DNA of 64,000 bases from Phenylobacterium sp. RIFCSPHIGHO2_01_FULL_69_31 (GTDB lineage Bacteria; Pseudomonadota; Alphaproteobacteria; Caulobacterales; Caulobacteraceae): contig NZ_MHXN01000006.1 in the NCBI RefSeq assembly GCF_001824475.1, positions 62,001-126,000 on the forward strand, in the 5' to 3' direction. Shown in pieces: positions 10,115-18,657 of this stretch. The notes beneath the pieces were generated by a model that ran no database searches, had not been told where the DNA came from, and saw only the letters and a list, made by a program, of their open reading frames with translations. The position numbers and the translations under genes are program-made. Position 1 is the first letter of the stretch, and the number at the start of each line of letters is the position of its first letter.

Positions 10115-11476
10115 GTGCAGTCGTTCAGGTGTGGGAAAACGTTGAAGAAAGCCAAGCCAGATCCGGAGGCCGACTCGCGGCTGGCGGCGGTGCTGGAGAG
10201 CATCAGCGACGTCTACTACGCCATGGACCGCGACTGGCGGATGGTGCTCTTCAACCGGGCGGCCGAGGAGTTCTTCGGCATGACCCAGGGCGACATCCTG
10301 GGGCGCGACTTCTGGGAGCTGTTCCCCGAGGGCCGGGGCACTGAGTTCGGGCGGCTGCTGGAGGCGGCCATGGGCGAGCGCAAGCCCGGGCGGCTGACCG
10401 CGCCGTCGGCGCTGCGCGCCGGGCGGACGGTGGAGGTGCGGGTCTCGCCGCTGGGCCAGGACGGCGTCGGCGTGGCGATCAATGACATCACCGAGCGGGC
10501 CGACGCCGAGCGCGCCATGCGGCGCAGCCAGCATCGCCTGGACCTGGCGGTGGAGGCGCACGGCATCGGCATCTTCGACTGGCATGTCCCCAGCGGAAAG
10601 ATCGTCTGGAACCGCGAGGAGGAGGCGCTGTTCGGCCTGCCGCCCGGCAGCTTCGGCGGCGATCTCGCCGACTGGCGCAAGCAGGTGCTGCCCGAGGACC
10701 TGGAGCCGATGGAGGCCCGAATGTCGGCGGCCATGGCGGCGCGCGAGCCGACCCTGTCGTTCGAGTTCCGCATCCACCGGCCGGACGGGGCGGTGCGCTG
10801 GGTGGAGGGCGCGGCGCGTTTCGTCTACCTGCCGGACGGGACGCCCTACCGGATGGTCGGCACCAACATGGACGTCACAGACCGCAAGATGGCCGAACAG
10901 CGCCAGCGGCTGCTGATCAACGAGCTGAACCACCGGGTGAAGAACACCCTGGCGATCGTCCAGGGGATCGCCTGGCAATCGTTCCGGCATAGCGGGGCGC
11001 CGCGTAGCGCCGTCGAGTCGTTCGAGGGCCGGCTCGCCGCCCTGGCGGCCGCGCACGACGTGCTGACACGGCAGAGCTGGGAGGCGGCGCCCATCGCCAG
11101 CATCGTCGCCGGCGCCTTCGCGCCGCATCACGCGGGGGACGGCCGGCTGACGGCCGAGGGGCCCGCGCTCGACCTCGAGCCGAAGGCGGCGGTGGCGCTG
11201 AGCCTGGCCATGCACGAGCTGGCGACCAACGCGGTGAAGTACGGAGCGCTGTCGACGGACGCCGGCCGGGTGGAGGTCCGCTGGACGGCCGTGGGCCCCA
11301 AGCTGGAGCTGACCTGGCGCGAGATCGGCGGCCCGCCGGTGTCGGCGCCGCTGCACCGGGGGTTCGGAGCGCGCCTGCTGGAGCAGGGGCTGTCGGAGGA
11401 GTTGGGCGGGCGCGTCCGGCTGGAGTTCCTGCCGCAGGGCGTGACCTGCGTGGTCGAAGCGACGCTGGACCGCTAG
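10115..11476 (+). CDS. HWE histidine kinase with two PAS domains
   Basis: 453 aa if GTG 10115 is used. TTG 10142, which gives LKKAKPDPEAD, is an equally plausible start after GTGGGAAAAC. PAS domains lie at about residues 20-130 and 140-265. The kinase core has NELNHRVKNTLA (His273 in the long form), AMHELATNAVKYGA, and TWREIGGPPV carrying the WxE signature. It is closely similar in architecture to the divergent neighbour at 8651-10012, suggesting an old duplication. It is soluble and has no adjacent receiver. Confidence 0.9.
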   Translation: MQSFRCGKTLKKAKPDPEADSRLAAVLESISDVYYAMDRDWRMVLFNRAAEEFFGMTQGDILGRDFWELFPEGRGTEFGRLLEAAMGERKPGRLTAPSALRAGRTVEVRVSPLGQDGVGVAINDITERADAERAMRRSQHRLDLAVEAHGIGIFDWHVPSGKIVWNREEEALFGLPPGSFGGDLADWRKQVLPEDLEPMEARMSAAMAAREPTLSFEFRIHRPDGAVRWVEGAARFVYLPDGTPYRMVGTNMDVTDRKMAEQRQRLLINELNHRVKNTLAIVQGIAWQSFRHSGAPRSAVESFEGRLAALAAAHDVLTRQSWEAAPIASIVAGAFAPHHAGDGRLTAEGPALDLEPKAAVALSLAMHELATNAVKYGALSTDAGRVEVRWTAVGPKLELTWREIGGPPVSAPLHRGFGARLLEQGLSEELGGRVRLEFLPQGVTCVVEATLDR

Positions 11477-11477
11477 C

Positions 11478-12602
11478 TCAGGCCGCCTGGCTCTCGTGCA
11501 TGTCCGTCCCGAGGCTGAGCTCGAAGTCCTGCAGCGTGTCCACGAGCTGGATCACGTTGGCGGCCAGCGGCTTGCCGCGCGGAAACTGGTAGCGCCAGTA
11601 GGTGGCGATGTGGCTGACGAGGCCGCAGCCGTCGCCCAGGGACAGGAACATCTCGGGCGACTTCAGCAGGAAGTCGCGGAAGGCCAGGGCGTTGCCGTCG
11701 ACGGTGAGCTGGGAGAACACCTCGTCGTAGACGCCCAGGTGGCTCATGACGGACTTCACTTGCCGCTCCATCTTCTGGCGCAGGCGGTTCTTGAGGGCCT
11801 CGAGCTCGTGGGCCGTCTCGGAATCGATCGGGCCGATGACCCGGACGCGGCCCAGTTCGCTGAACACGTCGCGCAGGTTTCCCCACAGCGTGTTGAGGAC
11901 CCACTTGTAGTAGAGGAAGCCCTTCCAGGCGAAGATCCCCTCCTTGTAGTTCTCCTTCTCCAGCCGGAGCGTGAGGCGCAGCGGCTCCAGGCGGTCGTCG
12001 GTCTTGGCCGAGAGCAGGGCCTCCACGAGGCGCGCGATATTGCCCTCCTGCCCCTCGGAGTCGCGGTAGGCGAGCTCGATCAGCTTGGCGATCTCGGCGC
12101 CGACGAAGCGCTGCATGCGGGCAAGGTCGGGGGCGGAGATCTCGAAGTGGCTGGGGCTGATGTCGAAGCCGCGCCGCTTCATGTGCTCGCGCAGCAGGAA
12201 CGGGTCGAGTGAGGGAAGCTCGTCGATGGCCTCGAGAACGGCCACGTCGCGGCCGAAGTCCGGCGCCTCGCCGCGCAGCTCCTCGAAGGCGTCCAGCCAA
12301 CCGGTCTCCGACACGAACACCGAACGCCCGCCGAGGCCCAGGTCGGACCGTTCGAACGGGATGATCAGCTTGGTGGCGGTGTAGCGGATGCGGTCGAACG
12401 CCTCGCGCTCCTGGTCGCGCAGCCGGTGGCGCACGATCACCGCGCCGTTGAGGCTGGAGGCGACGAAGAAGGGGGCTTTCTCGTGGTCGGGATTGTTGGC
12501 GTTGCGGGCCGAGAGCGCCGCAAGATTCAGCACACGGCTGGTCGACGCCGTCTTTTCCAGACCGCGCAGACTGCGATACGTCCTGTCAGAGCCTTTGCCC
12601 AC
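11478..12602 (-). CDS. uncharacterised protein (about 374 aa)
   Basis: The open frame runs from 12686, where the first possible start is TTG; I favour GTG 12602 (VGKGSDRTY). No Met occurs early, so the start is uncertain. The protein is soluble, charged and mostly helical, with no signal peptide or transmembrane segment. Notable stretches are LNLAALSARNANN near the N-terminus, WKGFLYYKWVLNTLW and LFSLGDGCG-like text (FLSLGDGCGLVSH) near the C-terminus. I do not recognise a domain. It ends 1 bp after the stop of the convergent HWE kinase, so the pair is tightly packed. Codon bias matches its neighbours, so it is very likely a real gene. Confidence 0.75.
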   Translation of the reverse strand: MGKGSDRTYRSLRGLEKTASTSRVLNLAALSARNANNPDHEKAPFFVASSLNGAVIVRHRLRDQEREAFDRIRYTATKLIIPFERSDLGLGGRSVFVSETGWLDAFEELRGEAPDFGRDVAVLEAIDELPSLDPFLLREHMKRRGFDISPSHFEISAPDLARMQRFVGAEIAKLIELAYRDSEGQEGNIARLVEALLSAKTDDRLEPLRLTLRLEKENYKEGIFAWKGFLYYKWVLNTLWGNLRDVFSELGRVRVIGPIDSETAHELEALKNRLRQKMERQVKSVMSHLGVYDEVFSQLTVDGNALAFRDFLLKSPEMFLSLGDGCGLVSHIATYWRYQFPRGKPLAANVIQLVDTLQDFELSLGTDMHESQAA

Positions 12603-12880
12603 GTCCTGATATCCCGAGGCGCGAAACGGTGGGGAGAGACCGCTTCGTCGCGAGTACCGAGTGCGTGCTGTGCAACTGCTAACCAAACTCAGCCGATTCG
12701 AGCCCCAACGGCTGCCCGCGCGGCCAGCGGGCCGTTTACCCTACTCATTTTGGGGGTGGAGGGGCCCAAGGACTCCGGTGGGCCTCTAGTTTCGAGATCC
12801 GTGTTCGGCGAATTTGCCCCGCTTGCGTCCGGCGCGGTTCGCGAACAGTTTGCCGCCGAACAGGGGCAGGGGATTCAGTG

Positions 12881-13729
12881 ATGTGGGGCAGGGGCGTCGG
12901 CGTCGTGGGGTTCGTTTGGCTGGCGGGCGCAGGCTCGGCGGCCTCACAGAATGCGCCGGTGTTCCCCGCGTCCCTCGACCGGGGGCCGCTGCTAGCCTGG
13001 ATGCAGCGCGAAACCGACATCCTGGCGGACCGGGTGGTGGCGGTGACGCCGCAGGCGCTGACCTCGGTGGTGTCGACGTTCCCGGCGGCCCCGGGCACGA
13101 GCCCGCGGGTCGTGGTCCGTGCCGAGGCGATGAGCGCGGAGGCCTATGCCCATACCGGCGCCTTGTCGTGGCACGTGTCGCTCAACGCCGACTGCGAAAG
13201 CCGCAAGGTCCGGCTCGGCGAGACCACCGGCTATGCGGAGCGGAACCTGCTCGGCGAGCGCCGAACGCTGCGGGTCTCGGAAACGAGCTGGCGGACGCCC
13301 GAGCCGGGCACCGCGCTGGAGGCGGCGTGGCGCGCTGCCTGCGAGAAGGACTTCAAGGGTCCGTTCCACGCCGCGGCGGTGACGGTGGCGCAGGCGGATC
13401 CGCCTGTTGCGACTGCCGCGCCGGCCCCGACGGCTGCGGCCAAGACGCCCGCGCCCCCGGCCAAGGCGTCGTCGCCGCGGTCCCGGGTGGGCACGGTGGT
13501 GCAGGTGGGCGCCACTACCTCCGAGGCCGAGGCGCGCGGGCTGTTAAGCGCGATGCAGGCCCGCCTGGGCGGCCGTGAAGCGTGGGTGGAGGCGGCGAGC
13601 GTGGACGGCAAGCTGTGGAGGCGCGCCGTGGTGGGCGGCTTCGCGGACAGCGCCGAGGCCGCGCGCTTCTGCGCGAGCCTCAAGGCCGAGGGCCGCGGCT
13701 GCTTCGTCCGGCCGTCCCGGCCGGGCTGA
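12881..13729 (+). CDS. SPOR-domain exported protein
   Basis: 282 aa from ATG 12881 (a GTG codon directly precedes it); AGGGG elements sit upstream. The N-terminal signal peptide ends near SAASQ. Residues about 30-160 form a region of unknown type containing two Cys. An Ala/Pro linker (about 170-205) leads to a C-terminal SPOR-like domain (about 208-282: VVQVGATTSEAEARGLLSAM and AVVGGFADSAEAARFCASL). SPOR domains bind denuded peptidoglycan glycans at division sites. The domain call rests on spacing and pattern, so it is good but not certain. Confidence 0.85.
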   Translation: MWGRGVGVVGFVWLAGAGSAASQNAPVFPASLDRGPLLAWMQRETDILADRVVAVTPQALTSVVSTFPAAPGTSPRVVVRAEAMSAEAYAHTGALSWHVSLNADCESRKVRLGETTGYAERNLLGERRTLRVSETSWRTPEPGTALEAAWRAACEKDFKGPFHAAAVTVAQADPPVATAAPAPTAAAKTPAPPAKASSPRSRVGTVVQVGATTSEAEARGLLSAMQARLGGREAWVEAASVDGKLWRRAVVGGFADSAEAARFCASLKAEGRGCFVRPSRPG

Positions 13730-13760
13730 GATCCCGCACTTCCGGTGGGAAAGAGGTCAG

Positions 13761-13913
13761 TCAGTCCTTCGCGCGCGTGAAGAAGCGGAAGGCGAGAACG
13801 ATCAGGCAGCCGACGAAGAGCACGCCGGCGATCACCCGCGCGGCGTCCACGAGGAAGCCGAGGATGGCGAGGCCGACCATGGCGGCGAGCAGAATGGCGA
13901 TCCATTTTCCCAT
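13761..13913 (-). CDS. small two-helix membrane protein
   Basis: 50 aa from ATG 13913 (MGKWIAILLAAMVG). Two hydrophobic segments fill most of the length (about residues 4-22 and 24-42), with a charged tail FFTRAKD. It is comparable to small stress-associated inner-membrane proteins but matches no family I can name. It lies convergent to the SPOR-protein gene. Its frame extends to an upstream start at 13949, but the Met at 13913 is the natural membrane-protein start. Confidence 0.55.
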   Translation of the reverse strand: MGKWIAILLAAMVGLAILGFLVDAARVIAGVLFVGCLIVLAFRFFTRAKD

Positions 13914-14113
13914 GAGCTCTACAATGGGTCGCCAGCGCCGATGTTCCAAGCGGGGTCCGTCTGCGGTTCGGTTTCAAGTCACGAAATAAAAACCATGGCC
14001 TGTGCTATGGTGACGCACGATCCGGCCACGCGGGGACGCGGCTCGGGTTCTATCAGCCGTGAAATGGCCACAGCGACGCTGCTTGATGGGGGCAGCCGGG
14101 TTGAGGACGGAGC

Positions 14114-14485
14114 ATGCTGGCAGGACTGAGACAGATCCTTGTGAGCCCGGCGACGGGCCTGATCGCGATCGCCGTGGCGATCGCGTTGGGCGTGTTGCTT
14201 GGCATCACGTCCACCTCATGGGTGGCGGAACGCGAGCGCTACGAGGCGCGCATCGCCGAGCTGACGCGCGCATCCGAGAAGGCCGAGGCCAGTTTCCGGA
14301 TGGAGCTGGCGTCGTGCCAGGCCGCCGGCCAGGCGCGCGAGGTCAAGACCGAGGCGGAGTTCGCGGCGCGGGGGCCCACGCCGGAGGGCGCGCGAAGGCT
14401 TCTGGAGCAGCAGCCCGAGGGCATCGACGCCTGCGCCCGCATGGAAAGCGCCGACCAGGCCGTCCTGTCGAATCTCAAGAAGTGA
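14114..14485 (+). CDS. membrane-anchored coiled-coil protein, inner-membrane spanin-like
   Basis: 123 aa, ATG 14114 preceded by GAGGACGGAG. There is one N-terminal transmembrane helix (about residues 13-35). A charged helical periplasmic segment with coiled-coil periodicity follows (about 38-85: ERERYEARIAELTRASEKAEA), with two Cys later. The next gene, a proline-rich lipoprotein, starts 5 bp after the stop. Topology and order match phage Rz (i-spanin) followed by Rz1 (o-spanin), but no other phage gene is visible. The family call is inference from architecture. Confidence 0.7.
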   Translation: MLAGLRQILVSPATGLIAIAVAIALGVLLGITSTSWVAERERYEARIAELTRASEKAEASFRMELASCQAAGQAREVKTEAEFAARGPTPEGARRLLEQQPEGIDACARMESADQAVLSNLKK

Positions 14486-14490
14486 GCCGC

Positions 14491-14835
14491 ATGAAAACGA
14501 CGACCGTGGCGCTGATGGCGGCCGCCGTAGCCCTGGCCGGCTGCCAGAGCCTGCGCAAGGAGAAGCCCAAACCCGTGGCGCCGGCCCCTGTGGTCGTGCC
14601 CGTGATTCCATTGCCGAAACCGCCGCCGCCTCCGCCGCCTCCGGCGCCGCCCCCTCCCCCGCCCAAGAGCTGCGTGCCGCGGAACCTGCCGCCGCCGCCG
14701 CGCTATCCCGACACCGATGGCGCGCTACGGGCCGCCCCGGGCGCGGCCGACCGCTACCAACTGATGGCGGCCGGGCGGATCCTGCGCATGGAACGGCTGC
14801 AGGACCTGGAACGCGTGATCGCAGGCTGCCGCTAA
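14491..14835 (+). CDS. proline-rich lipoprotein, outer-membrane spanin-like
   Basis: 114 aa, ATG 14491. The signal peptide has lipobox ALAGC (Cys18). The mature part begins with a Lys/Pro/Val region and then a run of about 18 residues that is almost all proline (about 45-63). A C-terminal domain of about 50 residues follows (ADRYQLMAAGRILRMERL, then a final CR). It is translated in tandem with the membrane-anchored coiled-coil gene upstream. Proline-rich outer-membrane lipoproteins paired with coiled-coil inner-membrane proteins are the hallmark of two-component spanins. An alternative is an ordinary envelope tether or a structural lipoprotein. Confidence 0.72.
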   Translation: MKTTTVALMAAAVALAGCQSLRKEKPKPVAPAPVVVPVIPLPKPPPPPPPPAPPPPPPKSCVPRNLPPPPRYPDTDGALRAAPGAADRYQLMAAGRILRMERLQDLERVIAGCR

Positions 14836-14839
14836 GGGA

Positions 14840-15742
14840 TCAGACGGCCAGGCCCACGGTGACCGAGCCGCTGTAGCCCGCGATGGGGCTGCCGCTGAGC
14901 GCGGGGGTCATGGCCGCGATCTGGGCTGTTGTGTTGTCGCCGAAGACGTTGTCGCCGCTCGTGCTGGTCTGCGCGAAGCGCGAGGCGCTGTTCGGATAGC
15001 CGCCGGCCGCATAGACGGCGGTGCAGGCCGCGGACGGCATGGCGAACTGCGAGACCAGCAGCCGGTTGGCGTAGGCCGTGGCCGTGTTCAGCGAGCGATA
15101 GACCTCGAAGTGGATGTGCGGATAGCGGCCCGCATAGCAACCGGGGAAGATGGTGGTGAAGGTGGCCTGGCCGTTCGCGTCGGTGGCCTGGACGCCGCGC
15201 AGGTAGTTCTGCTGCGGCAGGTCGTAGATCGAATACTGGCCGTTCTGGTCCGCGTGCCACAGGTAGATGGCGTAGTCGGCAAGGGCGGCGCACGCGGCGT
15301 TGGTGTTCACCAGGTTGATGGTCAGGGTCAGCTGCACGCCCGCCGCCGTCCCGGAGAGGCCGGCGAAACTGGAGCGGATGTCGCTGCGAACCACGCCGCT
15401 GGTGGTCAGGATGTTGGAGAGCACGCCGTTGGCCATGTTGGAGCCGTCGGCCGGGTAGGGGCCGTTGGTCTCGGTCGGTGTCGCGCTGCAGGTGGAGCTG
15501 CCCGTGCCGGTCGCGCCCGTGCCGGTGGTCCCGGTTCCCGTGGTCGTCGTGGTGGTCGTCGTCGTCGTGGACGCGGACGCCGAGGTGGTGGCGGAGTCGC
15601 CCGAGCCGCCGCAGGCGTCGAGCAGGACGGCGCTGCCGCCGACGGCGAGCAGGCCAAGCATCCGTCGCCGCGCCATCATCTGCCGTTCCAGAGCCTGGAG
15701 GTCGAAAGCCAGGCCACGGTGGTGATCGTCGTCGTCGTGCAT
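14840..15742 (-). CDS. exported intradiol-dioxygenase-like protein (Tat/lipoprotein type)
   Basis: 300 aa from ATG 15742 after GAGGGACG; the frame upstream is not protein-like. A His/Asp-rich leader precedes a twin-arginine-like signal (ARRRMLGLLAVGG) with lipobox LLDAC (Cys44). A Thr/Gly/Ser linker, including ten consecutive Thr, spans about residues 52-82. The dioxygenase domain keeps the four Fe(III) ligands of the family: Tyr170 (WHADQNGQYS), Tyr203 (PGCY), His209 and His211 (YPHIHFEVY). Classical catechol 1,2-dioxygenases are cytosolic, so this belongs to the secreted subgroup whose substrates are mostly unknown. No aromatic-catabolism gene is nearby. Confidence 0.88.
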   Translation of the reverse strand: MHDDDDHHRGLAFDLQALERQMMARRRMLGLLAVGGSAVLLDACGGSGDSATTSASASTTTTTTTTTTGTGTTGTGATGTGSSTCSATPTETNGPYPADGSNMANGVLSNILTTSGVVRSDIRSSFAGLSGTAAGVQLTLTINLVNTNAACAALADYAIYLWHADQNGQYSIYDLPQQNYLRGVQATDANGQATFTTIFPGCYAGRYPHIHFEVYRSLNTATAYANRLLVSQFAMPSAACTAVYAAGGYPNSASRFAQTSTSGDNVFGDNTTAQIAAMTPALSGSPIAGYSGSVTVGLAV

Positions 15743-15841
15743 GCGTCCCTCGTTGATGCCGTGCGGTGGCCGAGGGGTAGGGAGCCTGCGAGGCCGCAAT
15801 GTTGCGACGCCGTTACGCGGTTGTTTCAGGGTCCAACGCAA

Positions 15842-15867
15842 AACGCCCCGGCGAAGGCCGGGGCGTT
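15842..15867 (-). terminator. intrinsic terminator of the TonB receptor gene
   Basis: An 11-bp perfect stem, AACGCCCCGGC (15842-15852) with GCCGGGGCGTT (15857-15867), has a 4-nt loop. On the minus strand it is followed by TTTTGCGTT, giving a U-tract 23 bp after the receptor stop at 15890. Confidence 0.85.
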
Positions 15868-15889
15868 CGCGTGGCGGTGAGGCCGGCGG

Positions 15890-18427
15890 CTAGAAGCGCC
15901 GCTGGAGCTCGATGCCGTAGGTGCGCGGCGGAATATAGGACACCGTCTGGTTCACGTAGCCGGTGTTTGGGCCGGTGTTGATGCGCGTGGAGGTGACGCC
16001 GGCCGACCCACGGGAATCGAAGACGTTCTTCATGTATCCGATCACGGTCCACTTATCGTCGCGGTCGCTGAACAGCAGGCGCGCGTCGACCTGGTCGTAG
16101 GCCTTCACCCGGTTGTAGTAGCGGTTGAAGATCGAATAGTAGGTCGCATCCCGCCAGACGTAGGTCAGCGAGGCCGAGAGGTTCCCCGGCTCCAGCTCCC
16201 AGGTGTAGTTGCCGTTGATCGTGAAGCGGTGCGGCGTCGACGACGGCAGCTTCTGGCCCTTGAGGTCCTGGTTGAGCGCCGCCGTCGGGTTCGCCAGCTG
16301 GGCCGGCGTGTTGCCCGCGAGGTTGGCGCCCGGCACCAGGCCGCGCGGGTCCTCGGAGTCCTGGAAGCAGCAGGCCTCGCGCAGCTCGGCGTTCAGGTAC
16401 GAGTAGTTCGCCAGGATCTGCAGGTTGTCGATCGGCTGCCAGATCGTCTCGACCTCGAAGCCGAGCACGCGGGCCTTGGGCAGGTTGAAGAACGAGTTGA
16501 CGTTGGTGCTGGTCACCGGGTTCAGGCCCGAGATCGGCACCTGGATGTCCTGGTAGTTGTACCAGAAGGCCGAGGCGTTGGCCTGGAAGCGGCCGCCGAA
16601 CGTCTTCTTCGCCCCCACCTCGTAGGCGTCGATCGTCTCCTTGTCGGTGCTGACGTTGGACTGCAGAGTGGTCGTGCCCGAGTTGAAGCCCCCGGCCTTA
16701 TAGCCACGGGTGTACTTGGCGTAGACGAGGGTGTCGGCGTCGGGCTTCCAGTCGACGCCGAGGGTGCCGGACACGGCGCTCCAGCTCTCCCGCAGGCCGC
16801 GGTGGCGCAGGCCGGTGGTGGGATCGGTATAGGCCGGCAGGTAGACCGCCGGGTCGGTGCTCGTGCCTGGGGCCGCGACGGCGGTGACGTCGACCGCCCG
16901 GCCGGTGATCCGCGAGATCGGGCAGGTGGCGGTGTAGAGGCAGAGGAGCCGGGCGCTCTCGAAGGAGCGCTTCTTGTCGTAGGTATAGCGCAGGCCCGCG
17001 GTGACCTTCAGGGTCTCGGTCGCCTGCCAGTCGACCTGGCCGAAGGTTGCGTAGGATTCGCTGACGTTCTCGGACGAGCCGTAGGCGTACCGCCGCTCGG
17101 GGTTCGGCGCCGCGGCGACGAGCTGGGTGGCCGGGTTGGTGGAGAACAGGGTGGGGTTCTCGAAGCCGGCGTTGTCGGCGTAGCGCGCGTCGGAGAGGGT
17201 GTAGTTCGAGCCCTCGCGGAACTGGTAGAGGCCGATCAGCCACTGCACTGGCCCGTCGTAGGTCGAGGTGAAGTTCAGCTCGTTGGAGAACCACCAGACC
17301 TCTTCCTGGTACTGGTTGTTCCGGCGGGGGTAGTAGGGCCGGGCCGGGACGCCCGGCAGGAAGAACGGCGTCTGCCGCGACGTGCCGTCCAGGTCGGTCT
17401 GGAGGCGGTAGTCGTAGTAGGTCATGCCGCCCACGTACTTCACGTCGATCTTGTCGAGGTGCAGCACGGCCTCGAGCGTGTAGGTGTTGCTCTCGAGGTT
17501 GATGTAGTTGCCGTCGTCGGTGTCGAAGCAGAACTGGCATGTGTTGCCGGCGATGGACGGGCTGAGGCCGAAGCCACCGGCGTTGGGCGTCAGGGCCGCC
17601 TGGAACGGCGTGGTCACGTCGCGCAGGCCGTAGATCGCCGTGGTGCGGCCACCGGGTCCGCGGCCCAGGGTGTGCCACTCCGTCGTCGAAGCCTTGAACC
17701 ACCATTCCAGCTTGTCGTCTGCCAGGCCGCCGTCGAGCTGGGCTTCCACCGTCCAGACGGCGCCGCGGTTGCCTTCGTCCTCGCCGTTCGGGTTCAGGTT
17801 CTCGAACACGCCCTTGCCGATGTGGCTGTAGGAGGCGGCGAGGCGACCGCGGACCGAGCCGGCGATCGGGCCGGATATGGCGACCTCGGCGAGCTTGTTG
17901 TCGTAGTTGCCGTACCCCGCGCGGACCTCGCCGTAGAAGTCGTCGGTCGGGCGCTTGGAGACGATGTTCAGCGCCCCGCCGATGGCGTTGCGGCCATAGA
18001 GCGTGCCCTGCGGGCCGCGCAGCGCCTCGGTCCGCTCGATGAACAGCGAGGATTGGGCGAAGGAGGTCACCGACGAGGTGTAGAAGCCGTCGTTGTACAT
18101 GGCCACGCCGCCCTCGGAGGAGCGGTTGTTCGTGAAGCGGCCGATGCCGCGCATGTTGATGCGGTCGTTGTTGGTGGAATAGGCGAGGCCCGGCGTGAAG
18201 TTGGTGAGGTCCGCCACGGAGTTGATGCCGACCAGCTCACGCCGCTCGTCGGTGAAGGCCGACACGGCGACCGGCACGTCCTGCAGCGACTGCTCCCGCT
18301 TTTCTGCGGTGACGACCAGTTCCTCGATTTCGGTGGTCTGCGCCGACGCCGTCGTGGCGAGCGCTGCGCTGGAGACCGCCGTCATTGCGTAGACGCAAGA
18401 CAGCAGAATGCTCTTTCTCGATAACAT
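15890..18427 (-). CDS. TonB-dependent outer-membrane receptor
   Basis: 845 aa. A signal peptide (about residues 1-29) is followed by a TonB-box-like EELVVTAEKREQSLQDVPVAV. The plug domain carries INMRGIGR, RGPQGTLYGRNAIGGALNI (about 135-160). A 22-strand beta-barrel extends to the C-terminal GIELQRRF with terminal Phe. The SLQDVPVAVSAF type of plug is typical of the expanded receptor family of Caulobacterales and sphingomonads that take up plant-derived or hydrophobic compounds. Substrate cannot be deduced. No transporter or regulator is adjacent, and a terminator follows. Confidence 0.95.
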   Translation of the reverse strand: MLSRKSILLSCVYAMTAVSSAALATTASAQTTEIEELVVTAEKREQSLQDVPVAVSAFTDERRELVGINSVADLTNFTPGLAYSTNNDRINMRGIGRFTNNRSSEGGVAMYNDGFYTSSVTSFAQSSLFIERTEALRGPQGTLYGRNAIGGALNIVSKRPTDDFYGEVRAGYGNYDNKLAEVAISGPIAGSVRGRLAASYSHIGKGVFENLNPNGEDEGNRGAVWTVEAQLDGGLADDKLEWWFKASTTEWHTLGRGPGGRTTAIYGLRDVTTPFQAALTPNAGGFGLSPSIAGNTCQFCFDTDDGNYINLESNTYTLEAVLHLDKIDVKYVGGMTYYDYRLQTDLDGTSRQTPFFLPGVPARPYYPRRNNQYQEEVWWFSNELNFTSTYDGPVQWLIGLYQFREGSNYTLSDARYADNAGFENPTLFSTNPATQLVAAAPNPERRYAYGSSENVSESYATFGQVDWQATETLKVTAGLRYTYDKKRSFESARLLCLYTATCPISRITGRAVDVTAVAAPGTSTDPAVYLPAYTDPTTGLRHRGLRESWSAVSGTLGVDWKPDADTLVYAKYTRGYKAGGFNSGTTTLQSNVSTDKETIDAYEVGAKKTFGGRFQANASAFWYNYQDIQVPISGLNPVTSTNVNSFFNLPKARVLGFEVETIWQPIDNLQILANYSYLNAELREACCFQDSEDPRGLVPGANLAGNTPAQLANPTAALNQDLKGQKLPSSTPHRFTINGNYTWELEPGNLSASLTYVWRDATYYSIFNRYYNRVKAYDQVDARLLFSDRDDKWTVIGYMKNVFDSRGSAGVTSTRINTGPNTGYVNQTVSYIPPRTYGIELQRRF

Positions 18428-18455
18428 CTGACGTTTCCCCCAAGCCCATTTTGAT

Positions 18456-18555
18456 AGCGCCTTGATGGCGCTTGGATTCGAATGTCCGGCATGGTGGACG
18501 CCGCGTCAATGCACCCATCGTTCTATATCGGCGGTTTTTGAACATACTGAATGTT
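18456..18555. promoter_or_regulatory. two dyads upstream of the TonB receptor
   Basis: AGCGCC-TTGAT-GGCGCT (18456-18472) lies about 30 bp before the receptor start and would form a 6-bp hairpin in its leader. AACAT-ACTGA-ATGTT (18541-18555) lies further upstream and looks like a repressor half-site pair. These are candidates only; the regulators are unknown. Confidence 0.35.
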
Positions 18556-18657
18556 GGAAATAGAACGCGTGATCCGAACGGTCGCTGGCCAGGAGGCGCC
18601 CGCACGGGGGCTAGGCGCCGCCGCCGACCCTGGGCCACTGTCTGGCCCGGAGGACCG

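Noticed and set aside
10013..11356. Extension of the 8651-10012 kinase to 901 codons
   Set aside because: The extra N-terminal part is antisense to the second HWE kinase and has no domain; the PAS-containing protein starts near 10012.
12660..12730. GATTCGAGCC resembling a tRNA T-loop
   Set aside because: No acceptor, D or anticodon stem can be formed around it.
13923..13947. GGAAC-N16-CATT on the minus strand before the 50-aa membrane protein
   Set aside because: The -10 deviates from CGTT and the start site would fall within a few bases of the start codon; too weak to call an EcfG promoter.
15535..15590. GTC/GTG triplet repeats
   Set aside because: They encode the Thr-rich linker of the intradiol dioxygenase; not a CRISPR or intergenic repeat.
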